Shown here piece after piece: positions 23,399 through 33,790 of a DNA stretch of 64,000 nt. How positions within the stretch are numbered: position 1 is the first letter of the stretch; each line of letters opens with the position of its first letter. This DNA comes from Byssochlamys sp. IMV 00236 (taxonomy: Eukaryota; Ascomycota; Eurotiomycetes; Eurotiales; Thermoascaceae). The DNA lies in the NCBI GenBank assembly GCA_001931875.2, contig MSJH02000788.1, positions 62,001 to 126,000 on the forward strand. The letters are read 5' to 3'. Below the pieces are notes generated by a model that was not told the origin of the DNA, searched no databases, and was given only the letters and a program-made list of their open reading frames with translations. A program made the position numbers and the translations under genes.

Positions 23399-24951
23399 AT
23401 GCGTGGAACGAAGGTTGCCACACGTGCTTTGCGCTTCAATGCCTCCAGGAAGTTCGCTACCGTTACTCGGCCTCAAGGGCCATCAGGCCTGAAAATAAAT
23501 GCCGAGAGACTTTGGGAAACGTTACATGAGACATGCAAATGGGGTGAAGCCCATCGATATGGAGAGTATGCGGCCACCTCCTTTTCAAGTTGACCTTTCT
23601 AATACGATGAGATCCTAGTGATCCAAAGGAGACGGGTATGGCACGTCTGACCCTCAATGATGACGACGCACGCATTCGACGCTGGTTTGCCAATGAAGTG
23701 CAGAATCTAGGATGTTCCCTCTCCGTAGACCAAATGGGAAATATGTTCGCACGGCGATCTGGCCGGCTGAGGTCCCCAGCACCAATGACTGCTATGGGGA
23801 GTCATCTCGACACCCAGCCTCGTGGAGGCCGGTATGATGGTATTCTAGGTGTGGTGGGGGCAATTGAGGTTTTGCGAACGATGAAAGAGAACAACTTCGA
23901 GACTTACTACGATGTAGGAGTTGTGAACTGGACTAAGTGCGTATTGTTTGTCATTTCATTCCTGTTGAGCTAATTGCTGAACCACTTTTAGTGAGGAAGG
24001 GGCTCGATTTCCAAAGTCCATGTGCTCTTCTGGTGTTTGGGCAGGCATCATTCCGATCCAAGACGCTTGGGACCTGCGCGATATTCACGATCAGAGCGTG
24101 ACTCTTCGATCCGAACTCGAGAGACATGGCTACTTGGGCGATATCGCCTGCTCGAGCGATCCAAAGTCAGGATACCCACTTGGTGCTCACTTTGAATTGC
24201 ATATTGAACAGGGGCCTATTCTTCAAGAGACTGGTCGATCAATTGGTATCGTTCAGGGAGCCCAAGGATACCGATGGCTGACCTTGACTGTCAAAGGAAA
24301 AGATGCACACACCGGGACGACTCCCTTGAGCGCTCGCCAGGATCCATTACTTGCCGCCTCTAGGATGATAGCCGCTTCCAACGATATCGCAAAGCGGCAC
24401 AATGCATTGGCCTCAACTGGTATTATTAAGGTGCCATCAAATGCATCTACCAATACAGTTGCCTCCGAGGTGACTTTCACTATTGATATCCGGCACCCAC
24501 AGGATAGCACTGTACATGCTGTTCAGAAGGAATGTCTTGAAGCATTCTCTACCATTGCGTCCCAGGATGGAAAAGGCGTATCGTTTGAATGGACACTAGA
24601 TACAGACTCTCCGGCCGTGCAATTCGATCGGAACTGTATAGCTTCTATTCAAGCAGCTGCAGAATCCCTTGTCGGACCTGAAAAATCGATGCTCATGACC
24701 AGTGGCGCAGGCCATGATAGTGTCAACACCAGCAGGCATTGCCCATCAGCAATGATCTTTGTTCCTTGTCGGGATGGTGTTAGTCACCATCCGACTGAGT
24801 ATTGTACGCCGGAAGATTGGTGAGTATCTCCCCTGATAGTTTCTGTATGAGCTCAGATTTTAACGTAAACAGTGCTCTTGGTGCTCAAGCTTTGCTTGAA
24901 TCAGTTGTGCACTATGATAAGTTCCGGGCGCAAAATGCAGAGAAATCTTAG
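23399..24951 (+). CDS. M20-family N-carbamoyl-amino-acid hydrolase-like amidohydrolase
   Basis: Four exons, 23399..23565, 23619..23936, 23992..24819 and 24873..24951, give 463 aa. All introns are 53-55 nt and each junction restores a conserved motif (YG-DDPKETGMARLTL, NWTNEEGARF, PEDCALGA). The order matches the AllC/HyuC/AmaB branch: GSHLDT (His118), GGRYDGILGV (Asp129), NEEGARF (Glu163/164), LHIEQGP (His232), the dimerisation-domain segment GKDAHTGTTP, and SGAGHDSV near the end. These enzymes hydrolyse N-carbamoyl amino acids, ureidoglycine/allantoate-like substrates or beta-ureidopropionate, releasing CO2 and ammonia. The first 25 residues are Arg-rich without acidic residues, which suggests a mitochondrial presequence. 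It lies 467 bp upstream of the ammonia-lyase/M20 fusion gene, same strand, which supports a shared amino-acid-degrading role (inference). Confidence 0.88.
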
Positions 24952-25418
24952 ATTTGTATAATTATTTACTCGATCATTCCGCAACAAAATGTTGTAGTTC
25001 CACATAAAAAATTAGAAAGAAGAAAAAACGATTCTAGTATTAATGGCTTTAGCTATATTTTCAACTAGGCTATCAGGCAAGATTCAAGGAGAGACGACTG
25101 AATGGATGAGCGGACATTGCCGATGTCTAGAGAAGGCGCCAGGAATCTTATCAGCGATCACAACTTTCGTCATGAGCTACACATTCGAAGCGATTTTTAG
25201 TTATTTTTATAGTTCACTCAGGTATGTGAGTTCCCCACCTTCTTTATAGTAGGCGATGTCGTCGGAAGGCGCTTTGTGGTCCTCAAAAATTCTGGTCAAA
25301 TGAAGTCGCAGGTGAGTACTTACTCAGGGGTACAAAGAACATGCTGATATCGTCGATCTAGAAACACTTCTTGTGATCAATTGCCCATGCGGTACGCCTG
25401 CATCGCAAAACATTCAAC
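24952..25418. promoter_or_regulatory. Short intergenic spacer before the fusion gene
   Basis: AT-rich spacer with no supported ORF. An ATG at 25258 opens a frame of only 15 codons ending just before a gtgagt, so a small upstream ORF in the leader of the next gene is conceivable but unproven. Confidence 0.3.
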
Positions 25419-27686
25419 ATGCCGTCCCGACGACCAATTTACTTCAATCCCGCAGCGGCACATGAGCGCTACAGTGCTGCACGAAGCGACAGTCCGAGGC
25501 AATTTCATCGATCGCTTCCTAACTATGCGCCTACATCGCTCGTATCGCTCCCTGGTCTCGCGACAGAACTAGGTGTCCGCGCTGTCTACGTCAAAGATGA
25601 AAGTAATCGATTTACCTTGCCATCCTTCAAAGTTCTGGGTGCATCATGGGGATGCTTTCGTGCTGTCACGTCGTATCTGGGATTGTCATCGACAGTTGAC
25701 TTGAATGAAGTCGCGAAGCAAGCTAAAGACAGCGCTATTACTCTCGTGGCAGCAACGGAGGGAAACCATGGGCGTGCTGTCGCGTACATGGCGCAATTGT
25801 TGGGCATTATTAGTATTATTTTCGTCCCGGATCATATGGACGAAAAAACACGTTCTCTTATTGCTGCGCAGGGCGCTCAAGTCGTCGTCGTGCAAGGAGA
25901 TTATGATAGAGCCGTGCAAGAGGCATCAAGCCACACACAGAATACCAGCGGTGCATTGTTAATTCAGGACACAGCATTTGAGGGGTACGAGGATGTCCCT
26001 GCATGGATTGTTGAGGGATATTCGACCATGATGGTTGAAATTGAAGAACAGCTGGGAGAGCTCGGGCTGCGTAGCAGTGTGGTGGTTACTCCTGTGGGTG
26101 TTGGTAGCTTAGCACATGCTGTGTCGAGATACTGCAAGGCCCAAAACCCACCTGTTTCGGTTGTCACTGTCGAGCCTGACTCTGCACCATGTCTGATATC
26201 GAGTCTAGATGCCGGAAAACAGGTGACATTACAGACATCCTCAACAATTATGGATGGTATGAACTGCGGGACTGTTTCATCTATTGCATGGCCATACTTG
26301 CAGCGCTTCGTTGACGCTTCTGTTACTGTATCATGCTACGAGAGCCATTCCGCGGTGCAGTATCTTTCTTCACGATCGGTTCCTGCTGGTCCCTGTGGGG
26401 GCGCGTCATTGGCTGCGTTGCGGCATCTTGCTGCATCGGGTGAAGCTACGTCGCTTCTGAACGAAGGCTCGGTTGTGGTTCTTCTCAGCACTGAGGGTAA
26501 AAGGGACTATCCGGCCGTACGCGACGTATCTGTGGATGATGCTGTGAGCTTGACTCAAGTTCTCACACAGATAAACTCTTCGAACCCTACATTGTCCTTG
26601 GCGGACGGAGTGGGTGAGAATCAGATTGTTGACTATCTGGTTGCATGGCTCCGCCATCGTGATATTGAGTATCACCGGGTTGAGACTGTCCCTGGTCGAC
26701 CGTCAATTATAGGGATCCTGCGCGGCGCTGGAGGAGGAAAATCATTGATGTTCAACGGTCATCTCGATACAGTCAGCCTGTCCAGCTACGAAACGGATCC
26801 TCTGTCAGGATCTTTGGGAACCAAAAATGGCAAACAGGTTGTGTTTGGGAGAGGTAGTCTTGATATGAAGGGTGGCTTGTCTGCAGCGCTCGCCGCCTTA
26901 GCCACTATCAAGACTGGCGGAAGTACCCTTCGGGGCGACATGATTGTCGCTGCTGTTTCGGACGAAGAAGATGCTTCCCAAGGAACAAGAGACATCCTGG
27001 CAGCTGGTTGGCGTGCTGACGCGGCGGTCATTCCAGAACCCACGAGGGGTGTCATTGCAACCGCACATAAAGGCTTTTTGTGGGTAGAGGTCGACATCCT
27101 TGGAGTTGCTGCTCATGGATCGGATCCTTCAAAAGGCGAGGATGCTATCCTCCATACAGGATGGTTTCTACGAGCTCTAGAAGAGTACCAGCGCCAATTG
27201 CCTGTCGACGATGTCTTGGGACAAGCAACACTGCATTGCGCCCTGATCAGAGGCGGCGAAGAGCCATCTTCCTATCCGGGACTATGCACGCTCACGATCG
27301 AATTTCGTACAATCCCGTCTCAAACCGAACAGTCTATCTTGCACGACATCACTGAAATACTGAGAGGCATCTCACAGGAGAATGCTCGGTTTCGATTCGC
27401 TGAACCTCGCATCAAATTATCCCGTCCCCCACAGAAACTTGCTGCTAGTCATCCTTTTACAGAACAGCTTGTGGCCTGCGCGTCCAGGGTTTTGGGAAGA
27501 CGACCAGAGGTTCAAAGCGTTCCGTTTTGGTGCGATGCAGCCTTACTCAGCGAAGCTGGGATCCCATCAATTGTATATGGTCCTGTCGGTGAAGGCCTAC
27601 ACAGTAAAGAGGAATGGGTTGAGGTGGAGAGTCTCCAGGAAATGGAGAAGGTGTTTATACAATTAGTAGAAGAATTCTGCTGTTAG
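25419..27686 (+). CDS. Diaminopropionate ammonia-lyase fused to M20 metallohydrolase
   Basis: A single uninterrupted frame of 755 aa. Residues 30-365 are a fold-type II PLP enzyme of the diaminopropionate ammonia-lyase (YgeX) type: PTSLVSLPGLA, VKDESNRF, the PLP lysine Lys71 in LPSFKVLGAS, ATEGNHGRAVAYMA, the GVGS loop, DGMNCGTVSS and a final LLSTEG. Such enzymes convert 2,3-diaminopropionate to pyruvate and two ammonia. After a linker (about 366-385), residues 386-755 form an ArgE/DapE/YgeY-like M20 domain: GHLDT (His448), LDMKGG (Asp482), DEED (Glu516/517), PEPT (Glu540) and GLHSKEEW (His728), so its metal and catalytic residues look complete. Both halves therefore look active. M20 domains remove N-acyl groups from amino acids. 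The absence of introns, unlike most neighbours, is compatible with bacterial origin but does not prove it. Confidence 0.9.
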   Translation: MPSRRPIYFNPAAAHERYSAARSDSPRQFHRSLPNYAPTSLVSLPGLATELGVRAVYVKDESNRFTLPSFKVLGASWGCFRAVTSYLGLSSTVDLNEVAKQAKDSAITLVAATEGNHGRAVAYMAQLLGIISIIFVPDHMDEKTRSLIAAQGAQVVVVQGDYDRAVQEASSHTQNTSGALLIQDTAFEGYEDVPAWIVEGYSTMMVEIEEQLGELGLRSSVVVTPVGVGSLAHAVSRYCKAQNPPVSVVTVEPDSAPCLISSLDAGKQVTLQTSSTIMDGMNCGTVSSIAWPYLQRFVDASVTVSCYESHSAVQYLSSRSVPAGPCGGASLAALRHLAASGEATSLLNEGSVVVLLSTEGKRDYPAVRDVSVDDAVSLTQVLTQINSSNPTLSLADGVGENQIVDYLVAWLRHRDIEYHRVETVPGRPSIIGILRGAGGGKSLMFNGHLDTVSLSSYETDPLSGSLGTKNGKQVVFGRGSLDMKGGLSAALAALATIKTGGSTLRGDMIVAAVSDEEDASQGTRDILAAGWRADAAVIPEPTRGVIATAHKGFLWVEVDILGVAAHGSDPSKGEDAILHTGWFLRALEEYQRQLPVDDVLGQATLHCALIRGGEEPSSYPGLCTLTIEFRTIPSQTEQSILHDITEILRGISQENARFRFAEPRIKLSRPPQKLAASHPFTEQLVACASRVLGRRPEVQSVPFWCDAALLSEAGIPSIVYGPVGEGLHSKEEWVEVESLQEMEKVFIQLVEEFCC

Positions 27687-28088
27687 ACTTCGATGACATC
27701 GTGGAGATAGATGATCCATCAACCATCAAGTGCGGGTAATTGTGCAATGTTATATATGGCTGGAAGAATGACAGTTAGATGATAAAACCTGTACATAAGA
27801 GACTTCTCAGAAATCGAAGATTTTTGTAATTTCTCTTGACTTTTCGTGAATAAATGATCTCAGATCATCCAGTCGATGTTGCATGGATTGAGAGTGGGCT
27901 AACTTGTTCGGGTTAGGTCACATGAGTCAATGGTCTGCAAAAGTACCTGTCGTCGAGCAATAATTCTACATCAGATACCAGACCAACTGATCCTTCGCCG
28001 GCTTTATGATCTTTATGATCTCAAATTCTATCAAATTTCCACGGCTTTTTTCTGTATCTTTGTTGGTTCTCCGTAGGATCGGGTGGTA
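27687..28088. promoter_or_regulatory. Spacer between fusion gene and regulator
   Basis: About 400 bp of AT-rich sequence holding the 3' flank of the fusion gene and the probable promoter of the downstream transcription factor. No ORF is supported. Confidence 0.4.
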
Positions 28089-29803
28089 ATGGATCCGCCA
28101 TTTCCCTTCGACCCTCCTCATCTGGAGGATTCAGTTGATCCTAACATTTTATACAATTTCGATCAGTACTATTCAGATAGTACTGATCAGAACGGAGTGG
28201 TTCTACCCCAAACAGAACAAAGTCAGGGACCTTTCCAGCCCTTACCATTGGTAAGTGACGCTCCTCCCATGCCTTCAGTCGGGACTTCTCCGTTACCTCT
28301 ATCCCAGGAGAGTCTGGTAAATGTATCTCAATGGCTAGAGGGCTCGTATCATCCTCCTGTGCCCTGTGCCCACTGCCGCAAGTATCGATTGCAATGTCTC
28401 ATTATTCGGACCACAGAGGCCAATCCAAACCCAACCATGGCCTGCTCCAGCTGTGTAGCCCTCTTCCGGGAGTGCAGTTTAGCACGAGGCGAGAAACGCC
28501 ACCCATCACAATTTGAGACTCAGTTTCCAGTATTAGGCCATCTCCATGGCTTGCCGGAAGTCGAAGATGGAGTGAGTGAGCAACATTCTATAGCGAGAAA
28601 TGATCTAACCATGAAATTTAGAATAACACGCCAGAGCTTCCGTTCGACAATGTCAATAATAAGGCGCGCAAAGACTCTAAACATTTTGTGAGAAAAGGTG
28701 CCCGAATTCTCAGGGAATGGTTCTATCAACACCAGGAATATCCGTATCCCACGGAAGAGCAAAAATCGCACCTGTCACAAGAGACCGGTTTTTCACAGAG
28801 AAGAATTTCGACTTGGTTTGCCAATGCACGGCGGCGCCAGAAACAACAGCTCCGTTCATCAACGCTTCCATCAGTCTCTCGTTTCCGTTCGGGGTCACCC
28901 ATGATTACCAGTACATTATCGACGATGACTCCTCTGGATCGTTGGCGAGCGTCACCTCCAGAAGATGAACCTGTCTCTCAATCTGTTATTCAGAATGCCA
29001 TTGCCTCGGCTGCAATGGAGACTGACGCCCCTTCTGATATTCTCCCGATGGATGGATCTATGGAGGATCTGTTCGATTTTGATGAAGCCTCGTCACATCT
29101 AGCTTCTTCCGCCTCAAGCTTCGAAAGCAGAGCATCGGAAACATCCGATAGCGTTTCTTCAGCATACCACTCCGCAGGAGACGGAGAGTTGCCGTTTCCG
29201 CTGCTTCCCAAAAGGACACGGCCACGGCAAAGACGGCCCAGACAGGTTCCTGCAGGAGACGACGGTCGATATCAATGCACGTTCTGCACACGAACATTCA
29301 AGAAGAAACATGATTGGTCTCGGCATGAAAAGAGCGTCCACCTTCCACTCGATTCGTGGATCTGCGCACTGGATCTCAGCCATATTCAACAGCTTACGGA
29401 ATCTGAACCACGCGAATGCCCTTTCTGCGAGATCCCATTCCCTCCTCCTACCCACTGGGAAGAACATGATTTCCATACCTGTGCTGCAAAGCCAGTAGCC
29501 GAGCGATCGTTCAGTCGAAGAGACCACCTGTGGCAACATCTCCGCAAATTCCATGGATGCACGAAAAGCCCCGTTCCTGATCTGGATGCCTGGCGCGGCA
29601 CGGGCGCGGATATCCAGAGCCGCTGTGGGTTTTGCAAGTGCACGTTGCCCACATGGAGTTCGCGCGTAGACCATTTAGCGGAGCATTTCAAAGATGGATC
29701 TCGTATGCCTCAGTGGGAAGGAGACTGGGGTCTAGATCCGATTGCATCAAGCATGTTGCGAAATGCAGTTCTGCCGTCCCAACGGTCCTTGACGAGCTCA
29801 TAA
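28089..29803 (+). CDS. Homeodomain + C2H2 + Zn2Cys6-like transcription factor
   Basis: Exons 28089..28571 and 28622..29803 give 554 aa; the 50-nt intron (gtgagt..ttag) joins VEDG to NNTPELPFDN in phase 0. Three putative DNA-binding elements are seen. First, a Cys cluster at C93, C96, C103, C119, C122 and C129, with the CX2CX6C..CX2CX6C spacing of Gal4-type clusters, though the 15-residue loop is longer than usual and the proline is absent. Second, a KN/TALE-type homeodomain at about 183-235 ending in the recognition helix RRISTWFANARRR. Third, a C2H2 finger (C380, C383 with SRHEKSVH) followed by further Cys/His-rich segments (CPFCEIPF, SRRDHLWQHLRKFHG). Linkers are Ser-rich and acidic. It is a nuclear regulator; its position after three catabolic-type genes makes it a candidate local regulator (inference). 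Confidence 0.88.
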
Positions 29804-30039
29804 GGTTACCATTCATCATAGTACCTAATCTACAAATCCTGGCGGACCACTGAATATTTCTTGTCTATGAGAATGAAACTCTGTACCATAGCGCATATAA
29901 ATAAAATATAGATATCAATGTAACTAATATTAATGAACCGATCAGTCGTTAAAATTGTCTTTTCCCATACAGGTTAGATCTATGGCTGTCGTACTCCTTT
30001 CCGTCGTCCGTGCGTTCGTCCCTCGGCGAGTCGACGGCG

Positions 30040-30612
30040 GAAAGGTGAAATTCAAAATGTCGAAATGTCGGAATTTCAACGACAATTCCTTCTCCCACAT
30101 ATTAACCCTACATTCGATTCCTGAATTTCAATCGATTCCAAAGTATTCCCAGTCTCATTTCACTCATAAATCATTCAAATTCCCGAATTTCATGGTGGTT
30201 AAAAAGTTATTCCAGAATTTCATTTTTGAAATTCAAAAATCCTACAGGGGAATTTCAGCATTTCTCCACTGACATTTTCTTATCCTGCGTTAACCCTGCG
30301 ATCAATTTTTGGATTTCATTCACTTCTATATTCTTCATAATCTAATCTCACTAGAAAACTACTCAAATAGTTATAATTCATGGTGGTTAAAAAGATATCC
30401 CAGAATTTCACTTTTTGAAATTCAAAAATCCTAACCGTGAATTTCATCCTTTTCCCACTGAAATTCTCTTATCCTGCATTCATCCTTCATTCGTTTTTTG
30501 AATTTCATTCACTTCCATATTCTTCATGATCTAATTTCACCAGATATCTATTCAAAAAGTTAAATTTCATCGTGGTCAAAAAGATATTCTAAAATGTCAC
30601 TTTTTTCTTTTC
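30040..30612. repeat. Diverged tandem repeat, about 188-189 bp unit
   Basis: The marker CATGGTGGTTAAAAAG starts copies at 30191 and 30379 and, as CATCGTGGTCAAAAAG, at 30568, so the period is 188-189 bp. After each marker follow CCAGAATTTCA and GAAATTCAAAAATCC, then a pyrimidine-rich segment with CACTTC.ATATTCTTCAT. A half-unit precedes the first full copy (from about 30040) and the last is truncated. Within the block GAATTTCA or its complement-like GAAATTCA occurs around ten times. It ends about 170 bp upstream of the methyltransferase start codon. Confidence 0.8.
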
Positions 30613-30782
30613 ATTGCGTTTTTCTTTTTAGTTGCAGATAAGCTCCGATAGGTACTTAGTTAGTTATGCGCTAGACGTCACTGCTCTTATGTTAGCGCCA
30701 GAGTTAGCATTTTGCGTCAGGAACCACTTCTCCATCCACGAGAGAAGGGGAAAAGCAATCATACAGGAAAACAACTACCGCA

Positions 30783-32115
30783 ATGGCATCGGAAAATCCT
30801 CAGACGGAGGAGAGTCATCCTCAGCTTTTATCCCCGAGTGAATTGGGGACGAAGGAATAGTAAGTATCGGTCGTGATTTTTATTCTCTTTTTTTCTTCCC
30901 CGGTACCCCGCTATGCGACCCCTCAATTTCTGCGATATCGATTTCGCCTTTCAGAAATTAGAATATATTATTTTCTACCAAAAAAAAATTAAATAAACTA
31001 ACTCGTCCATTGGATACTCTAGCTGGGAAACCTTCTATGACCGCAGCCTCTCCCACATCTCCTCGAAGCGCAAACCGGGCGCACACATAACTCCTACTCC
31101 CGAATACATCACCCAGAAAGCCCAGGGCAATAATGATTCTGACGATGAAGAGGAGGAAGTCGACGATGACGACGACCCCGGTACATCCTGGTTTTCCGAA
31201 CACAACGCCCCCGAGAAAGTCCTCAAGTTCCTGACATCTGCGAAATTCCCGCTCTCGCCACGCAACACCCTACCGCGAAGCAGCACGTCCGCGACGAATA
31301 AGAAGAAAGGACTTGACAAGACGACGGAGCAGCCTAGTATTCTGGATCTGGGCACTGGGAATGGGAGCATGTTGGCGCTATTGCGGAAACGTGGCGGGTT
31401 CAAGGGCTTGATGGTCGGTGTGGATTACTCGCCGCGAAGCGTGGAATTGGCGCGGGAACTGCAGCGGTTGAAGATCCATTCGGCGTATGAGTCGGATGAT
31501 TACGATGATACCGATGAAGAGTCCTACACGTCTGATGCAGTGCAACCGCCGGAACCGGATGAGGAAGAGGATGATGTCGTCGTAGCGGATAATGAGAGCG
31601 CTACGGAGGCGATCCCTGTCCCTGATGAAGAAGAGAGCACCGAGATTCGTTTCGAGGAATGGGATATTCTGGGCTCGACGGATCCCCTGACGAAAGAGGA
31701 AAAGAAAGCGCAAGGCGGAAAAGGTCTGGATTGGTTTCCCTATGAGAAAGGCGGGTTTGACATCGTTCTCGACAAGGGGACTTTCGATGCCGTGTCACTC
31801 TCGGATGAAGTCGTCGACGAAGGGGGCAAGGGCTCTGGCAAGATTGTCCAGAGACGAGTATGTGAGCGGTACCCGGACATTGCGACGCGGCTGGTCCGCA
31901 AAGGTGGATTCCTGGTTGTGACGAGCTGCAATTGGACGGAGGAGGAGCTCATACAGTGGTTTACCGGTCGCACAGGCGAAGAGGCAAAGGACGAGAATGG
32001 GGAAGATGGTCTGTACGTTTGGGGAAGAGTGGAGTATCCGAGGTTTCAGTTCGGAGGGCACGAAGGACAAGGAGTATGCACGGTTTGTTTTAGAAGGAGA
32101 TGTGGGAAGGCTTGA
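30783..32115 (+). CDS. efm4: Protein-lysine methyltransferase Efm4/See1 type
   Basis: Exons 30783..30859 and 31023..32115 give 389 aa; the 163-nt intron splits the Tyr codon of the conserved KEYWETFYDRSL motif. The Class I methyltransferase core shows the SAM-binding motif I in ILDLGTGNGSML (Asp134 region), the acidic post-I strand VGVDYS, and the family-specific FDIVLDKGTFDAVSLS, as in Efm4, which methylates a lysine of translation factor eEF1A. The protein is much longer than the roughly 250-residue yeast enzyme because of two acidic low-complexity insertions, one before motif I (DDEEEEVDDDDDP) and one after the motif I/post-I region. The second contains no introns and stays in frame. A cytosolic role in translation-factor modification is inferred from the family. 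Confidence 0.88.
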
Positions 32116-32951
32116 TGCATGAAGCGTATAAAGAAAAAAAGAAACCCGGGATTTCCATCATGTCTAGAGCATTTACTTCGTGTGACATGATTCAAAAAGT
32201 TTTGCTGTAGATCAAACTCGGGATGAGCTAACTTAACAGAGAGGAAGAAGAGAATGTTTAGGACCTAAGCCTATTGTTTATTTTCAATATAGCAAGAAAT
32301 ACAATTAATATTAAGGACTTCTTCGGCATTTCCGGCCCACCTATTTGAACAATCGCAAATACAATTACTACAAGAGGATAGAATTTCCCTTATTGATGCA
32401 TTGGCAGCGCTGTATGTCGAATGTTGAATGGGGCACGGAAGCATGGGCAATTGATAGCTGCTTGCTGCTCGCTCGCTTGCTTGCCTGAATCTAGTTCTAG
32501 GGGGTCCTCGCATACAAAGAATCTAGATCCTAGTCATCTAGTAGGTTCCATCGGATAATTGCAAACGGATGCCTGCACCTAGCATTTTGTTGAGCTTTGG
32601 ATCACGGAGTTGAGCGATGGTAGTAGGTATAGCTGCATATCCGTTGTCTCAGATAGCTACATAGCAAACAGGTGCAGCTCGGCTTCATACAGAGATCTGG
32701 AATCCGACACGGTTGCTTTGTACGCCGAGAATATGAGCTGACGACATTGCCTGCATCATTGCCTGACAAGAGTTATGTATGGGTGAGCCACAGATGCCTA
32801 GATAATTCCATATTTAAGTAGCATCGCATTCCGGCAACTTCTCTTATACTACCTCATAAACTGGGACTATCCACGAGACATAGAAATATCAGCATTACTT
32901 AGCCCAAAAAGCCTTTCAGAATATTTCTTCGATAATACAAAGATTATCAAA
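32116..32951. other. Intergenic region, nothing recognised
   Basis: The 3' flank of efm4 and the promoter of the small SMP-type gene. No open frame with recognisable motifs or splice support. Confidence 0.5.
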
Positions 32952-33216
32952 ATGCCGAACGAGATGACCAAGTCCGATTCAGCGAGGATCCAGTCCTCCC
33001 AGGTACCCGTTACGCTTCAGCTGAGCTTCACATCCAGGCTAATTCTGTGAATAATAGGCCAAAAGTGGTGGCGACATGTCCTCGAAAGGCTTTGCCTCTC
33101 GCGCTCAAGCAGCTGGCGACCGTTCGGCCAACTCACAGTCAGCGAGTCAAAGCACCCAAAGCCATAGTTCCTCGGCATATACCAAATCATCGGGTTCTAC
33201 GGGGCGCTCTCAATAA
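32952..33216 (+). CDS. Small SMP-domain (seed-maturation-like) protein
   Basis: Two short exons, 32952..33002 and 33058..33216, give 69 aa. The 55-nt intron (gtaccc..atag) is in phase 0. The N-terminus (MPNEMTKSDSARIQSSQ) and the sequence after the splice (AKSGGDMSSKGFASRAQAAG) match the small fungal SMP-type proteins in which DSARIQSSQAK is conserved; the rest is a Ser/Gln-rich tail. The plant family relatives are seed-maturation proteins; in fungi the role is unknown, possibly stress-related (inference). Each exon alone is too short for ORF callers, so it is easily missed. Confidence 0.8.
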
Positions 33217-33790
33217 TGGCTCGTTGTCGCCATCTCCTCCCCAGATGAAACGGGCTGTTTCTATTTACTTTCTGGATGCCTTTGCGTTGGCGCGTGGGAC
33301 TCGACGATGGTTTTCAAGACTATTAGTTCTGATTCCCTCGGGTTTTCAAAGAGGAATAAAACAGCTGCGTTGATGCTGTGTCTGGCAGCGCTCGGCGGTG
33401 GGGTTGATTTCTTTTTTTCTTTCTTTCTTTTTTTCTGTCTGTCTCTCTCTCTCTCTCTCTCTCCTCTCAGTTACAGATGCGCCAATGCGTAGTCGAAAGT
33501 GGCATGTGACTTGGGGGCGGTTTAGAAAAGGAGGCGAGAGCTGGGCCGTTTTACTTAGGGGGTTTAGAGATACTTGCATATGGCGACGCCGGATTCAACA
33601 CGAGGCGTACAGCAAGAGTTGCACTGGTACAGTAATTCAACATTAGCCGCTTACTTTCTTTCCAACTGAATTCTTCCTATATGTAGGAGTGTCTTTCAAT
33701 GAGAGTGTATACAAGGAAGGCTCACTAGCAACGCTTGTACTTAGTCCACTGCTTTAGTCTCGAAAAGATCAAGCTTGGCTCACTGTCGTT
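33217..33790. other. Intergenic region with CT microsatellite
   Basis: Contains a polypyrimidine block at about 33410-33470 with an uninterrupted (TC) run of roughly 13 units. Otherwise no supported gene. Confidence 0.5.
33410..33470. repeat. Polypyrimidine/(TC)n microsatellite
   Basis: A run of CTTT units passes into an uninterrupted TC dinucleotide run, just downstream of the small SMP-type gene. Confidence 0.8.
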
